The notes under the pieces were generated by a model. The model made no database searches and had not been told where the DNA came from. It saw only the letters and a list, made by a program, of their open reading frames with translations. From Vibrio mexicanus (GTDB lineage: Bacteria > Pseudomonadota > Gammaproteobacteria > Enterobacterales > Vibrionaceae): a stretch of 64,000 bases of DNA. This document shows positions 36,452-45,768 of the stretch, piece after piece (the first letter of the stretch is position 1; the number at the start of each line of letters is the position of its first letter). A program made the translations under genes and the position numbers. The stretch spans positions 16,656-80,655 of the forward strand of contig NZ_JYJP01000119.1 in NCBI RefSeq assembly GCF_001012815.1. The letters are read 5' to 3'.

Positions 36452-37813
36452 ATGACTACAGACACAATTGTCGCCCAAGCTACCGCACCAGGACGGGGTG
36501 GCGTAGGTATTATCCGAGTATCCGGCCCATTGGCCTCTCAGGTGGCACTGGAAGTCACAGGCAAAACGCTTAAACCGCGTTATGCAGAGTACCTACCATT
36601 CAAAGCCAAAGATGGCTTAGAGCTCGATCAGGGCATCGCCCTTTACTTCCCTAACCCACACTCGTTCACTGGCGAAGATGTGTTAGAGCTGCAAGGCCAC
36701 GGCGGCCCGGTTGTGATGGACATGCTCATTAAGCGTATTCTGGGCATTTCAGGCGTTCGAGCGGCAAGACCTGGTGAGTTCTCTGAACGCGCCTTCCTTA
36801 ATGACAAAATGGACCTAACTCAAGCGGAAGCAATTGCTGACTTAATCGATGCTAGCTCAGAGGAAGCTGCTAAGTCTGCCCTTCAGTCGCTACAAGGGGA
36901 GTTCTCTAAACGTATTAATACGCTGGTTGAGTCGTTAATACACCTGCGCATCTATGTAGAAGCGGCCATTGATTTCCCAGAAGAGGAGATCGACTTCTTA
37001 GCCGATGGTAAAGTCGCCACGGATCTGCAATCGATTATCGACAACCTCGACGCGGTAAGAAAAGAAGCAAACCAAGGCGCGATTATGCGTGAAGGCATGA
37101 AGGTAGTCATCGCAGGCCGTCCAAATGCGGGGAAATCTAGCCTACTCAATGCCCTATCGGGCAAAGAGTCAGCTATCGTAACGGATATCGCAGGCACAAC
37201 CCGAGACGTACTGCGTGAACACATTCATATCGATGGGATGCCGCTGCATATTATCGATACCGCAGGGCTGCGTGATGCGTCAGATGAAGTGGAAAAAATC
37301 GGTATCGAAAGAGCATGGGATGAAATCGTCCAAGCCGATCGCGTGCTCTTCATGGTAGATGGCACCACAACAGATGCCACCGATCCTAAAGAAATCTGGC
37401 CTGACTTTGTTGATCGTCTTCCTGACAACATTGGCATGACAGTTGTCCGTAATAAAGCCGATCAAACTGGTGAAGATCTTGGTATCTGCCACGTAAACGA
37501 TCCAACGCTAATTCGCCTATCGGCCAAAACAGGCCAAGGGGTTGATTCACTCAGAACGCATCTAAAAGAGTGTATGGGCTTTGCTGGTGGCCATGAAGGT
37601 GGTTTCATGGCACGTCGTCGTCACTTAGATGCGCTTGAGCGCGCCGCAGAGCACCTAGACATAGGCCAACAACAGCTAGAAGGTTACATGGCTGGAGAAA
37701 TTCTTGCTGAAGAGCTGCGCATCACTCAGCAACATCTAAATGAGATTACAGGCGAGTTTAGTTCTGATGACTTACTTGGCCGTATCTTCTCTTCTTTCTG
37801 TATCGGAAAATAA
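36452..37813 (+). CDS. mnmE: tRNA modification GTPase MnmE
   Basis: This is a 453-residue GTPase that works with MnmG to make 5-carboxymethylaminomethyl-uridine at the tRNA wobble position. The N-terminal folate-binding region includes TIVAQATAPGRGGVGIIRVS. The G domain has GRPNAGKSSLLNAL, DIAGTTRD, DTAGLRD and NKAD. The C-terminal CIGK cysteine motif is intact. Its partner mnmG lies just across oriC. Confidence 0.97.
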   Translation: MTTDTIVAQATAPGRGGVGIIRVSGPLASQVALEVTGKTLKPRYAEYLPFKAKDGLELDQGIALYFPNPHSFTGEDVLELQGHGGPVVMDMLIKRILGISGVRAARPGEFSERAFLNDKMDLTQAEAIADLIDASSEEAAKSALQSLQGEFSKRINTLVESLIHLRIYVEAAIDFPEEEIDFLADGKVATDLQSIIDNLDAVRKEANQGAIMREGMKVVIAGRPNAGKSSLLNALSGKESAIVTDIAGTTRDVLREHIHIDGMPLHIIDTAGLRDASDEVEKIGIERAWDEIVQADRVLFMVDGTTTDATDPKEIWPDFVDRLPDNIGMTVVRNKADQTGEDLGICHVNDPTLIRLSAKTGQGVDSLRTHLKECMGFAGGHEGGFMARRRHLDALERAAEHLDIGQQQLEGYMAGEILAEELRITQQHLNEITGEFSSDDLLGRIFSSFCIGK

Positions 37814-37884
37814 GCGGTATCGGTAAGCAAACGGGTTCGACAAATTAGTTTTAATCACAAGAAACAAAGGTTAGTAAGGACACA

Positions 37885-38319
37885 ATGATTCATGTAATTA
37901 CCGGCAGTACCCTAGGTGGTGCAGAGTATGTTGGCGATCATCTTAGTGATGCGCTAATCGAGAAAGGCTTTGAAACAACGATCCATAATCAACCGAGTTT
38001 GGATGACATTCCAAACGAAGGGACGTGGTTATTAATCACGTCTACCCACGGTGCTGGAGAGTACCCAGATAATATTCAACCTTTCATTCAAGCGCTACAA
38101 GCGACACCACCGAAAATGCAGGATGTGAAATTTGCCGTCATTGCACTCGGTGACAGCAGTTACGATACGTTCTGTGCGGCAGGCAAACACGCTTATGATT
38201 TGCTTGTTGATATTGGTGGAACTGCTCTCACTGACTGCCTGACGATCGATATCTTGGAACATCCAGTACCAGAAGATGCCGCAGAAGCGTGGTTAGACGA
38301 AAACATCCAGCATTTCTAA
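37885..38319 (+). CDS. mioC: Flavodoxin-like protein MioC
   Basis: This is a 144-residue FMN-binding flavodoxin-fold protein that reads toward oriC. The phosphate loop is ITGSTLGGAEYVGDHL, and the flavin loops are STHGAGEYPDN and LGDSSYDTFC. In E. coli mioC transcription runs through oriC and is linked to initiation control. Here a terminator separates them. Confidence 0.95.
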   Translation: MIHVITGSTLGGAEYVGDHLSDALIEKGFETTIHNQPSLDDIPNEGTWLLITSTHGAGEYPDNIQPFIQALQATPPKMQDVKFAVIALGDSSYDTFCAAGKHAYDLLVDIGGTALTDCLTIDILEHPVPEDAAEAWLDENIQHF

Positions 38320-38333
38320 TCGGCCATCTATTT

Positions 38334-38361
38334 AAAAAGCAGCTTATGGCTGCTTTTTTTG
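38334..38361 (+). terminator. Terminator between mioC and oriC
   Basis: The stem AAAAAGCAGC / GCTGCTTTTTTT with loop TTATG would stop mioC transcripts before they enter the origin. Confidence 0.88.
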
Positions 38362-38399
38362 TGCCTGATTTCGGCCATGTGAATAACTTTCTTCAAATA

Positions 38400-38790
38400 G
38401 CTTTGTTTAAGTGACTAAAAAACGAACAAACCTTCTGTGGATAAAACACATTTTTTCCCGTTAGTAACCTATAGTTATCCAAAGAACAACTATGAACATA
38501 AACTACCCCTGTGTATAACCCCCTATTTTGATCCCAGTTAATCCTCGGTTAGATCAAAGTTAGATCACAATAAATGATCCCTCTAAGATCCATGATCTTG
38601 TTGATCATTTTTAACTTATCCACAGAAACTGGTGATCTTAATAATAGATCTAATAAAAGATCTCTATATAGATCTTATATATATTAAGTTCTTTCTTGAT
38701 CCGGAATTTTTCTGAAAATCGTTTTTCTCTCCTAGTGAAAGAAGGTAGAATACGGCTCCTTTTTATCTGTCCATAACTTCATTTTTAAAA
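38400..38790. other. Chromosomal replication origin oriC
   Basis: This gene-free region (38320-38804) between mioC and mnmG has the expected origin parts. DnaA boxes are at 38436-38444 (TGTGGATAA), 38475-38483 (TTATCCAAA), 38510-38518 (TGTGTATAA) and 38616-38624 (TTATCCACA). There are twelve GATC sites from 38530 to 38701. An AT-rich unwinding region contains three AGATCT units at 38646, 38658 and 38670, exactly 12 bases apart, comparable to the 13-mers of E. coli oriC. The order is boxes first, then AT-rich region next to mnmG. Confidence 0.93.
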
Positions 38791-38804
38791 CCTGAGGTCG
38801 GTCC

Positions 38805-40699
38805 ATGTTTTATCACGAAAAATTTGACGTCATCGTTGTTGGTGGCGGACATGCCGGAACGGAAGCCGCACTAGCCGCTGCACGTACAGGGCAAAAAACG
38901 CTTTTGCTTACACATAACATTGACACTTTAGGTCAAATGTCTTGTAACCCTGCGATCGGTGGTATCGGTAAAGGCCATTTGGTAAAAGAAGTGGATGCGA
39001 TGGGCGGTTTAATGGCGCAAGCCATTGATCATGCTGGTATTCAATTTCGTACATTGAATGCTTCTAAAGGGCCTGCTGTTCGTGCAACACGTGCACAAGC
39101 GGATCGTGCACTTTACAAAGCCTATGTACGTCATGCTTTAGAAAATACGCCTAACTTAACGTTATTTCAGCAGTCTGTAGATGATTTGATCGTCGAGAAT
39201 GATCAAGCGACCGGTGTCGTCACTCAAATGGGGCTCAAATTCCAAGCCAAAGCGGTTGTATTAACCGTTGGAACTTTCCTTGGGGGTAAGATTCATATTG
39301 GCATGGAAAACTTCTCTGGTGGCCGCGCAGGCGATCCTCCATCAATCGCATTAGCTGATCGACTTCGTGATCTACCTTTCCGAGTTGATCGCTTAAAAAC
39401 AGGCACGCCGCCTCGTTTGGATGCTCGAAGTGTAGACTTTAGCCAATTAGAAGTTCAGCATGGTGACAACCCTACACCTGTATTTTCCTTCATGGGTGAT
39501 CGTAGCCAACAGCCAAAACAGGTACCTTGTTACATCACGCACACCAACGAAAAGACCCATGACATAATTCGTGCAAACTTAGATCGTAGTCCGTTATATG
39601 CAGGCGTTATTGAAGGTATTGGCCCTCGATACTGCCCGTCGATCGAAGATAAGATCATGCGTTTTGCTGACAAAAATAGTCACCAGATCTTTATCGAACC
39701 AGAAGGGTTAACAACACATGAGTTGTACCCAAATGGTGTGTCCACCAGCTTACCGTTTGATGCGCAAGTTAAAATTGTTCAGTCGATGAAAGGTTTTGAA
39801 AATGCACACATCGTTCGTCCAGGGTATGCGATTGAATATGATTTCTTCGATCCACGTGATTTGAAGCAAACGTATGAAACCAAGTTTATTTCAGGCTTGT
39901 TCTTCGCTGGGCAGATTAACGGCACAACTGGCTATGAAGAGGCAGCTGCTCAAGCTTAATGGCCGGTTTGAACGCGAGTCTTTACACTCAAGACAAAGAA
40001 GGCTGGAGCCCACGTCGCGATCAAGCTTACATGGGCGTATTGATTGATGACCTATCAACTATGGGTACTCAAGAACCTTATCGTATGTTCACCTCGCGTG
40101 CTGAATATCGTCTGCTATTGCGTGAAGACAACGCAGACCTTCGCTTGACTGAGAAAGCCCGTGAACTCGGATTGATTGATGATGCTCGTTGGGCTCGCTT
40201 TAACCAAAAAGTCGAGAACATGGAGCAAGAGCGTCAGCGTCTAAAGCAAGTTTGGATGAACCCGAAATCTGAGAATATTGCTCAGCTGAACGCGTTGCTG
40301 AAAACGCCAATGTCTCGCGAAGCCAGCGGTGAAGATCTTCTGCGTCGTCCTGAGATCTCATACGCTCAGTTAACGCAACTTGAAGCATTTGGCCCAGCCC
40401 TTGAGGATCAGCAAGCGGCTGAACAAGTTGAAATTCAAGTGAAATACGAAGGTTACATTCAGCGTCAGCAAGATGAGATTGAAAAATCACTGCGCCATGA
40501 AAACACCAAGTTGCCTGTGGATCTGGATTACTCTGACGTGAAAGGCCTATCAAACGAGGTGGTTGCCAAGTTGGGAAACGCTAAACCTGAAACCATTGGT
40601 ATCGCATCGCGTATTTCGGGTATTACCCCTGCTGCGATTTCGATTTTACTGGTTTACTTGAAAAAACATGGTCTGCTGAAAAAAGGCGAGGAAGCGTAA
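38805..40699 (+). CDS. mnmG: tRNA uridine-5-carboxymethylaminomethyl enzyme MnmG/GidA (one frameshift)
   Basis: This FAD- and NADH-dependent partner of MnmE in wobble-uridine modification has the Rossmann motif VGGGHAGTEAALAAARTG near the N-terminus and the segments CNPAIGGIGKGHLVKE and FISGLFFAGQINGTTGYEEAA. The frame breaks at 39955: CAAGCTT should be CAAGGCTT, giving AAQGLMAGLNAS. The repaired length is 631 residues, the Vibrio norm. It is the first gene right of oriC and starts just after the unwinding region. rsmG overlaps its stop codon. Confidence 0.96.
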
Positions 40700-41331
40700 T
40701 GAGCTACTACGAGAAAAGCTGGATCAACTTGTTGAGCAAACTGACCTAACCTTGACTGAGAATCAACGTGAACAGCTCGTGGGCTATGTTGAAATGCTCA
40801 ACAAATGGAACAAAGCCTACAACCTAACCTCGGTGCGTGATCCTATGGACATGATGGTGAAACATATCCTAGATAGCATTGTGGTTAGCCCGTGCTTAGA
40901 GGGTGACCGATTTATTGATGTCGGCACAGGTCCTGGGTTACCTGGCATCCCACTGGCCATCATGAATCCTGAAAAAACATTTTTTTTTGTTGGACAGTTT
41001 AGGCAAGCGAATTCGCTTTATTAAGCAAGTTCTGCATGAACTTGGGATACAAAACGTGACGCCGATTCAAAGTCGCGTAGAAGAATTCCAACCTGAAGAG
41101 AAATTTGATGGCGTACTAAGCCGTGCATTTGCTTCAATGACGGACATGGTTGAGTGGTGTCATCATCTGCCAAAAAATGAGAGCGGGGTATTCTTAGCTC
41201 TTAAAGGCCAACTACAGGAAAGTGAAGTTGAGCAGCTCCCTGAGTGGTGTTGTGTGACTGACGTCAAATCTTTGAAAGTTCCTGAATTGGAAGGTGAGCG
41301 TCATCTTGTAATCTTATCTCGCAAGGGATAA
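40699..41331 (+). CDS. rsmG: 16S rRNA G527 methyltransferase RsmG/GidB (two frameshifts)
   Basis: This S-adenosylmethionine enzyme makes m7G527 in 16S rRNA. The SAM-binding motif is FIDVGTGPGLPGIPLAI. The start ATG overlaps the mnmG stop (TAATG). Frame breaks are near 40704 (AGCTAC lacks one base, probably AGCCTAC, giving MSLLREKLDQLVEQ) and in the T run at 40980-40988 (nine T's, eight needed for EKTFFLLDSLGKRIRF). Repair gives 210 residues, the normal size. Confidence 0.93.
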
Positions 41332-41345
41332 CAACGAGGTTTATC

Positions 41346-42119
41346 GTGGGCAGAATCGTAGCAATCGCCAACCAGAAAGGTGGCGTAGGAAAAACAACAA
41401 CGTGTATTAACTTGGCTGCTTCAATGGCTGCCACGAAACGCAAAGTTCTCGTCATTGATCTTGATCCTCAAGGCAATGCGACGATGGCCAGCGGTGTGGA
41501 TAAATACCAAGTCGATGCAACGGCGTACGATCTTTTGGTCGAGGATACGCCATTTGAAAGCGTTGTTTGTCGAAAAACATCGGGTCATTACGATCTGATT
41601 GCTGCTAATGGTGATGTGACCGCTGCAGAGATCAAGCTCATGGAAGTCTTTGCACGCGAAGTCCGTTTGAAAAATGCCCTAGCGTCTGTCCGTGATAACT
41701 ATGATTTCATCTTTATTGATTGTCCTCCTTCTCTAAACCTGCTTACAATCAATGCGATGGCTGCTGCCGACTCCGTGTTGGTACCAATGCAGTGCGAATA
41801 TTTCGCATTAGAAGGGTTAACTGCTTTGATGGATACCATCAGTAAGTTAGCTGCGGTTGTGAATGAAAACCTAAAAATTGAAGGTTTACTGCGTACTATG
41901 TACGATCCACGCAACCGACTCTCTACGGAAGTCTCTGACCAACTTAAGAAGCACTTTGGTAACAAGGTTTACCGAACTGTTATTCCACGCAATGTGCGTC
42001 TTGCTGAAGCGCCAAGCCATGGCAAACCAGCGATGTACTACGACAAGTATTCATCGGGTGCAAAAGCGTATTTGGCGTTGGCGGGCGAAATGCTTCGCCG
42101 AGAAGAGATCCCTGCATAA
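41346..42119 (+). CDS. parA: Chromosome partitioning ATPase ParA/Soj
   Basis: This is a 257-residue Walker-type ATPase that moves the ParB-parS complex of the chromosome origin. The deviant Walker A is NQKGGVGKTTT and Walker B is DFIFIDCPPSLNLLT. The start is GTG at 41346, with a GAGG site. It overlaps no neighbour, and parB follows 18 bases downstream. Confidence 0.96.
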   Translation: MGRIVAIANQKGGVGKTTTCINLAASMAATKRKVLVIDLDPQGNATMASGVDKYQVDATAYDLLVEDTPFESVVCRKTSGHYDLIAANGDVTAAEIKLMEVFAREVRLKNALASVRDNYDFIFIDCPPSLNLLTINAMAAADSVLVPMQCEYFALEGLTALMDTISKLAAVVNENLKIEGLLRTMYDPRNRLSTEVSDQLKKHFGNKVYRTVIPRNVRLAEAPSHGKPAMYYDKYSSGAKAYLALAGEMLRREEIPA

Positions 42120-42137
42120 ATTTAAGGAATTCAATAC

Positions 42138-43040
42138 ATGTCTAAACGTGGTCTAGGAAAAGGCTTGGACGCATTGCTTGCGACCAGTTCTCTTGCGCGA
42201 GAAAAGCAGAATGTGGCTTCTCAGAGTCAAGCTCTATCATCGGATGGTGAACTCACTGAGCTTGCGATTAATAGCCTAAAACCTGGTGTTTACCAACCTC
42301 GTAAAGATATGGCCTCTGAAGCGCTGGATGAGCTAGCCGCTTCAATTCAATCTCAAGGTATCATCCAACCTATCGTAGTTCGTCAGGTAGACGCAGGGCA
42401 GTTTGAGATTATCGCAGGTGAGCGTCGCTGGCGTGCGGCTCGCAAGGCAGGTTTAAAGCAAGTCCCTTGCTTAGTCAAAAATGTTCAAGATCGCGCTGCT
42501 ATCGCGATGGCGTTGATAGAAAATATTCAGCGAGAAGACCTTAATGCAATTGAAGAAGCTCAAGCATTAGAAAGGCTTCAGGACGAATTTCAACTGACTC
42601 ATCAGCAGGTGGCTGATGTGATCGGTAAGTCGCGTGTTACAGTTAGTAACTTACTTCGACTTAATCAACTCGATGATAATGTTAAGATACTGGTTGAGAA
42701 CAAAACCATTGATATGGGGCATGCGAGAGCATTGCTCACATTAGAAGCTGATCAACAGCTTGATGTAGCCAATATCGTTGCGAAAAAACAGTTAACAGTA
42801 CGCCAAACAGAGAGTTTGGTTAAGAAAGTGTTAAAAGGCGAGGGCACTCCAAAAGCGGAGAAACCGTCTGTTGGTGAAGATGTGAATCAGCGAATTGACC
42901 AGTTAGGCAAGCAACTTAACACCAAGGTTGCGGTGCAAATCTCTTCAAATGGCCTAGGAAAAGTCCTTATCAACTTTGAGGACAAGGCTCAATTAGATTT
43001 ACTTCTAAAGCAATTGGAAATGACAGTTTCCGCTTCATAG
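42138..43040 (+). CDS. parB: Chromosome partitioning protein ParB
   Basis: This is a 300-residue CTP-dependent parS-binding clamp. The N-terminal ParB/Srx domain has GVYQPRKDM and the GERRWRAARKAG box. A helix-turn-helix (LTHQQVADVIGKSRVTVSNLLRL) and a C-terminal dimer domain follow. It starts MSKRGLGKGLDALLA, as is usual. I did not see a parS-like TGTTNCACGTGNAACA site anywhere in the window. Confidence 0.96.
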   Translation: MSKRGLGKGLDALLATSSLAREKQNVASQSQALSSDGELTELAINSLKPGVYQPRKDMASEALDELAASIQSQGIIQPIVVRQVDAGQFEIIAGERRWRAARKAGLKQVPCLVKNVQDRAAIAMALIENIQREDLNAIEEAQALERLQDEFQLTHQQVADVIGKSRVTVSNLLRLNQLDDNVKILVENKTIDMGHARALLTLEADQQLDVANIVAKKQLTVRQTESLVKKVLKGEGTPKAEKPSVGEDVNQRIDQLGKQLNTKVAVQISSNGLGKVLINFEDKAQLDLLLKQLEMTVSAS

Positions 43041-43179
43041 GTCACATATTGACTTCGGAAAAGGTGTTAACGCAATTCTACTGATTGTGTTTTTCCTTAA
43101 CATATATATACTTTTCGTGCTTTTTTTCAGCATCCTTATAACCAAAGGGTGGTGATTTATACAGAAACAGGTGCTTTTG

Positions 43180-43584
43180 ATGTTAGTTGCAAGTCGAAGC
43201 AAGCAAGGAAGAGCTGCTTTAAGGGTAGTCCATTTTCAGCTGATATTTGTAATTATTGTCGGAAGTTTGGCATATGTGACACTAGGGCCGGAGTCGGCAC
43301 GCTTTTTTATAAAAGGCGGGTTCATTGCGGTGTTAGGGAACTATTTGTATGCCCTGTTTGCATTCATGCCGGACTCAAATTCCGAGGGGCCTGTGCTTCT
43401 TGGCTTTATTCTGATTGGCTGGATGTTAAAACTGGTGTTTACCATTGTGATGTTTGCGTTGGTTTTTTCTATGTCGGAGCTCTTGAAACCAGGAGCGTTC
43501 TTCACAGGATATAAGTTAACAATTCTTCTCATCTGGTTATCACCAATTATATTTTTTCAAAATAATGGGATAAACCATGGCTGA
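43180..43584 (+). CDS. atpI: ATP synthase protein I
   Basis: This is a 134-residue membrane protein with four helices, thought to help assemble the c-ring or carry Mg2+. It is weakly conserved but recognisable by position and by SRSKQGRAALRVVHFQLIF. I chose ATG 43180 with a CAGG site eight bases upstream. In-frame GTG 43171 and TTG 43177 are alternatives. The operon promoter must lie in 43041-43170, where TTG- and TATATATA-like stretches occur. It overlaps atpB by eight bases. Confidence 0.85.
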   Translation: MLVASRSKQGRAALRVVHFQLIFVIIVGSLAYVTLGPESARFFIKGGFIAVLGNYLYALFAFMPDSNSEGPVLLGFILIGWMLKLVFTIVMFALVFSMSELLKPGAFFTGYKLTILLIWLSPIIFFQNNGINHG

Positions 43585-44401
43585 TACTCCGCAGGAATAT
43601 ATTCAGCACCACCTTACTAACGCCAAAGTGTGTTTGGTTGATGGTGGCATAGCAGTCAATAAAGGTTGTTATGATGCTGGGTTCTGGACCTTACACTGGG
43701 ATTCTCTGTTGTTCTCGTTTGGTCTAGGTGCTCTATTTTTGTGGTTGTTTTATCGTGTCGGAAAAAATGCAACCACAGGCACGCCTGGAAAGCTGCAATG
43801 TTTTGTTGAGATTCTCGTAGAGAATGTTGATGGAATCGTGAAAAACACTTTCCATGGCCGTGACAAACTAGTCGCACCGCTAGCTCTAACTTTGTTTGTT
43901 TGGATCTTCCTAATGAACTTGATGGATCTAGTACCAGTCGACTTCATCCCTCACTTAATGGGCATTGCTGGGTTTGAGTACTTTAAGATCGTTCCAACGG
44001 TTGACGTAAACATTACTCTAGCGCTTGCTTTAGGTGTCCTAGTGCTGACTGTAGCTTACTACATCAAGTACAAAGGATTTAAAGGGTTTGTTAAGGAATT
44101 CACGCTTCATCCAATTAATAGCAAGTTGCTGATTCCTTTTAACTTAGTGTTGGAAACTGTGTCTTTGCTCGCGAAGCCTGTATCACTGTCTCTTCGTCTG
44201 TACGGTAACATGTACTCGGGTGAACTTATCTTCATCCTGATTGCGGTAACCTACAGCGCAGGTGTGGTGCTTGGTGGACTGGGTGTGATTGCACACGTAA
44301 TCTGGGCGATTTTCCACATATTAGTTATTACACTGCAGGCGTTTATTTTTACCATGTTGACAGTTGTGTACCTCAGCATGGCAAGTAACGACTCTCACTA
44401 A
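43577..44401 (+). CDS. atpB: F0 ATP synthase subunit a
   Basis: This is a 274-residue membrane subunit forming the proton half-channels next to the c-ring. The essential arginine lies in SLSLRLYGNMYSGELIF, and later helices carry the conserved HVIWAIFHILVITLQAFIF. The length is normal. The start overlaps atpI. Confidence 0.96.
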   Translation: MADTPQEYIQHHLTNAKVCLVDGGIAVNKGCYDAGFWTLHWDSLLFSFGLGALFLWLFYRVGKNATTGTPGKLQCFVEILVENVDGIVKNTFHGRDKLVAPLALTLFVWIFLMNLMDLVPVDFIPHLMGIAGFEYFKIVPTVDVNITLALALGVLVLTVAYYIKYKGFKGFVKEFTLHPINSKLLIPFNLVLETVSLLAKPVSLSLRLYGNMYSGELIFILIAVTYSAGVVLGGLGVIAHVIWAIFHILVITLQAFIFTMLTVVYLSMASNDSH

Positions 44402-44445
44402 TTTCAATAATTTTTTTACTCAATACTTATATTTCGGAGATTATT

Positions 44446-44663
44446 ATGGATATCTATTTGGTTGTTGCATTACTACTAGGTATGTGTGCTCTTGGTACTG
44501 CGTTTGGTTTCGCTATCTAGGTGGTAAATTCCTAGAATCTGTTGCACGTCAACCTGAGATGGCTCCTGTACTTCAAACCAACATGTTCATCCTAGCGGGT
44601 CTACTAGATGCGATCCCAATGATCGGTGTTGGTATCTCAATGTATATGCTATTCGCACTGTAA
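44446..44663 (+). CDS. atpE: F0 ATP synthase subunit c (one frameshift)
   Basis: This is a 72-residue hairpin subunit of the rotor ring. Helix 1 is rich in Gly and Ala (GMCALGTAFGFAI), then the loop ARQPEMAP, then helix 2 with the ion-binding aspartate in AGLLDAIPMIGVG. The ligand set (Asp, no Ser-Thr pair) suggests a proton-type ring. The frame breaks near 44517: ATCTAG should be ATCCTAG, giving AILGGKFLESVARQPE. Ribosome site GGAG. Confidence 0.94.
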
Positions 44664-44734
44664 TAGAGCCTCTCTTAATTAAATTACGTCGTTCCGACTT
44701 TTTTGGAACAAATAATAGATAAAGGAGGGTCATT

Positions 44735-45205
44735 GTGAATATCAATGCGACTCTTATCGGACAAGCAATAGCATTCACGATTTTTGTGTGGTTCTGCATG
44801 AAGCATGTATGGCCACCAATCATGGCTGCGATTGAAGAGCGACAAAAGAAAATCTCTGAAGGTCTAGAATCTGCAGAGCGTGCTGATAAAGCTCTTGAAC
44901 TAGCCCAACACAACGCGGCAGATCAGTTGAAAGAAGCGAAGCAGCAAGCGCTAGAACTTATTGAGCAAGCTAACAAGCGTAAAGCTCAAATTCTAGATGA
45001 AGCGCGTCAGGAAGCTACGCTAGAGCGTGACCATATCCTTGCCCAAGGAAAAGCAGAGCTTGAAGCGGAAACATTACGTGCGCGTAATGAGCTTAAGAAA
45101 GACGTAGCGGAACTGGCTATTCTAGGTGCTGAGAGAGTTATCGAACGTTCGATTGACCCAGCTGCTCATCAAGACATTCTTGATAGTATTTCAGCGAAAT
45201 TGTAA
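44735..45205 (+). CDS. atpF: F0 ATP synthase subunit b
   Basis: This is a 156-residue peripheral stalk subunit. It has one N-terminal helix (LIGQAIAFTIFVWFCMKHVW) and then a long charged coiled coil. It starts with GTG at 44735 behind a strong AAAGGAGGG site. The length equals that of E. coli. Confidence 0.96.
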   Translation: MNINATLIGQAIAFTIFVWFCMKHVWPPIMAAIEERQKKISEGLESAERADKALELAQHNAADQLKEAKQQALELIEQANKRKAQILDEARQEATLERDHILAQGKAELEAETLRARNELKKDVAELAILGAERVIERSIDPAAHQDILDSISAKL

Positions 45206-45220
45206 CGGGAGGGCATCAGC

Positions 45221-45750
45221 ATGTCGGATTTGACAACTATTGCTCGACCTTATGCAAAAGCTGCTTATGGCTATGCAAGTGATAACGGTGCCGTTGAAAA
45301 ATGGTCTGAGATGCTTGCATTTGCCAAAGAGATGTCTGCGGCTAAAGAGCTAAAGGCAGCGGCGTTAAGCTACAGCCAGCGCAATTAGGGCAATTGTATG
45401 TTGATGTTGCCGGTGAATATTTCGACGAGCCGTTCAAGAACTTCTTGAACGTGATTATCGAAAATTACCGTACCTCAGCGCTAAGTGATATTTCTATTCA
45501 GTACGAAAAATTTGCCGTTGAAGCTTCAAATACTCAAGAAGTAACAGTAACGACTTCTTTTGAACTGACCGAAGCTCAACAGTCTGAACTGGCATCTAGC
45601 CTTGAAAAACGCCTAGATAGCAAAGTGAAGATGAACTGTTTGGTCGACAGCGAATTGATCGGTGGCGCGGTTATCCGTGTTGGCGATACCGTACTAGATA
45701 ACTCACTAGTTAGCCGTTTAACTCGTCTTAAAGACGTTATTAAGTCTTAA
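45221..45750 (+). CDS. atpH: F1 ATP synthase delta subunit (one frameshift)
   Basis: This subunit links the peripheral stalk to the top of F1. It starts SDLTTIARPYAKAAYGYA and ends IGGAVIRVGDTVLDNSLVSRL. The frame breaks near 45370: AAGCTACAG lacks one base (likely AAGCCTACAG), joining AALS to LQPAQLGQLYVDVAGEYFD. Repair gives 176 residues, normal. The ribosome site is GGGAGGG. Confidence 0.93.
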
Positions 45751-45768
45751 CTTAGGGGAATTTGAGCA

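Noticed and set aside
40978..40990. Poly-T run in rsmG as programmed frameshifting
   Set aside because: rsmG has a second break near its start and the window is full of homopolymer errors; nothing suggests a programmed event.
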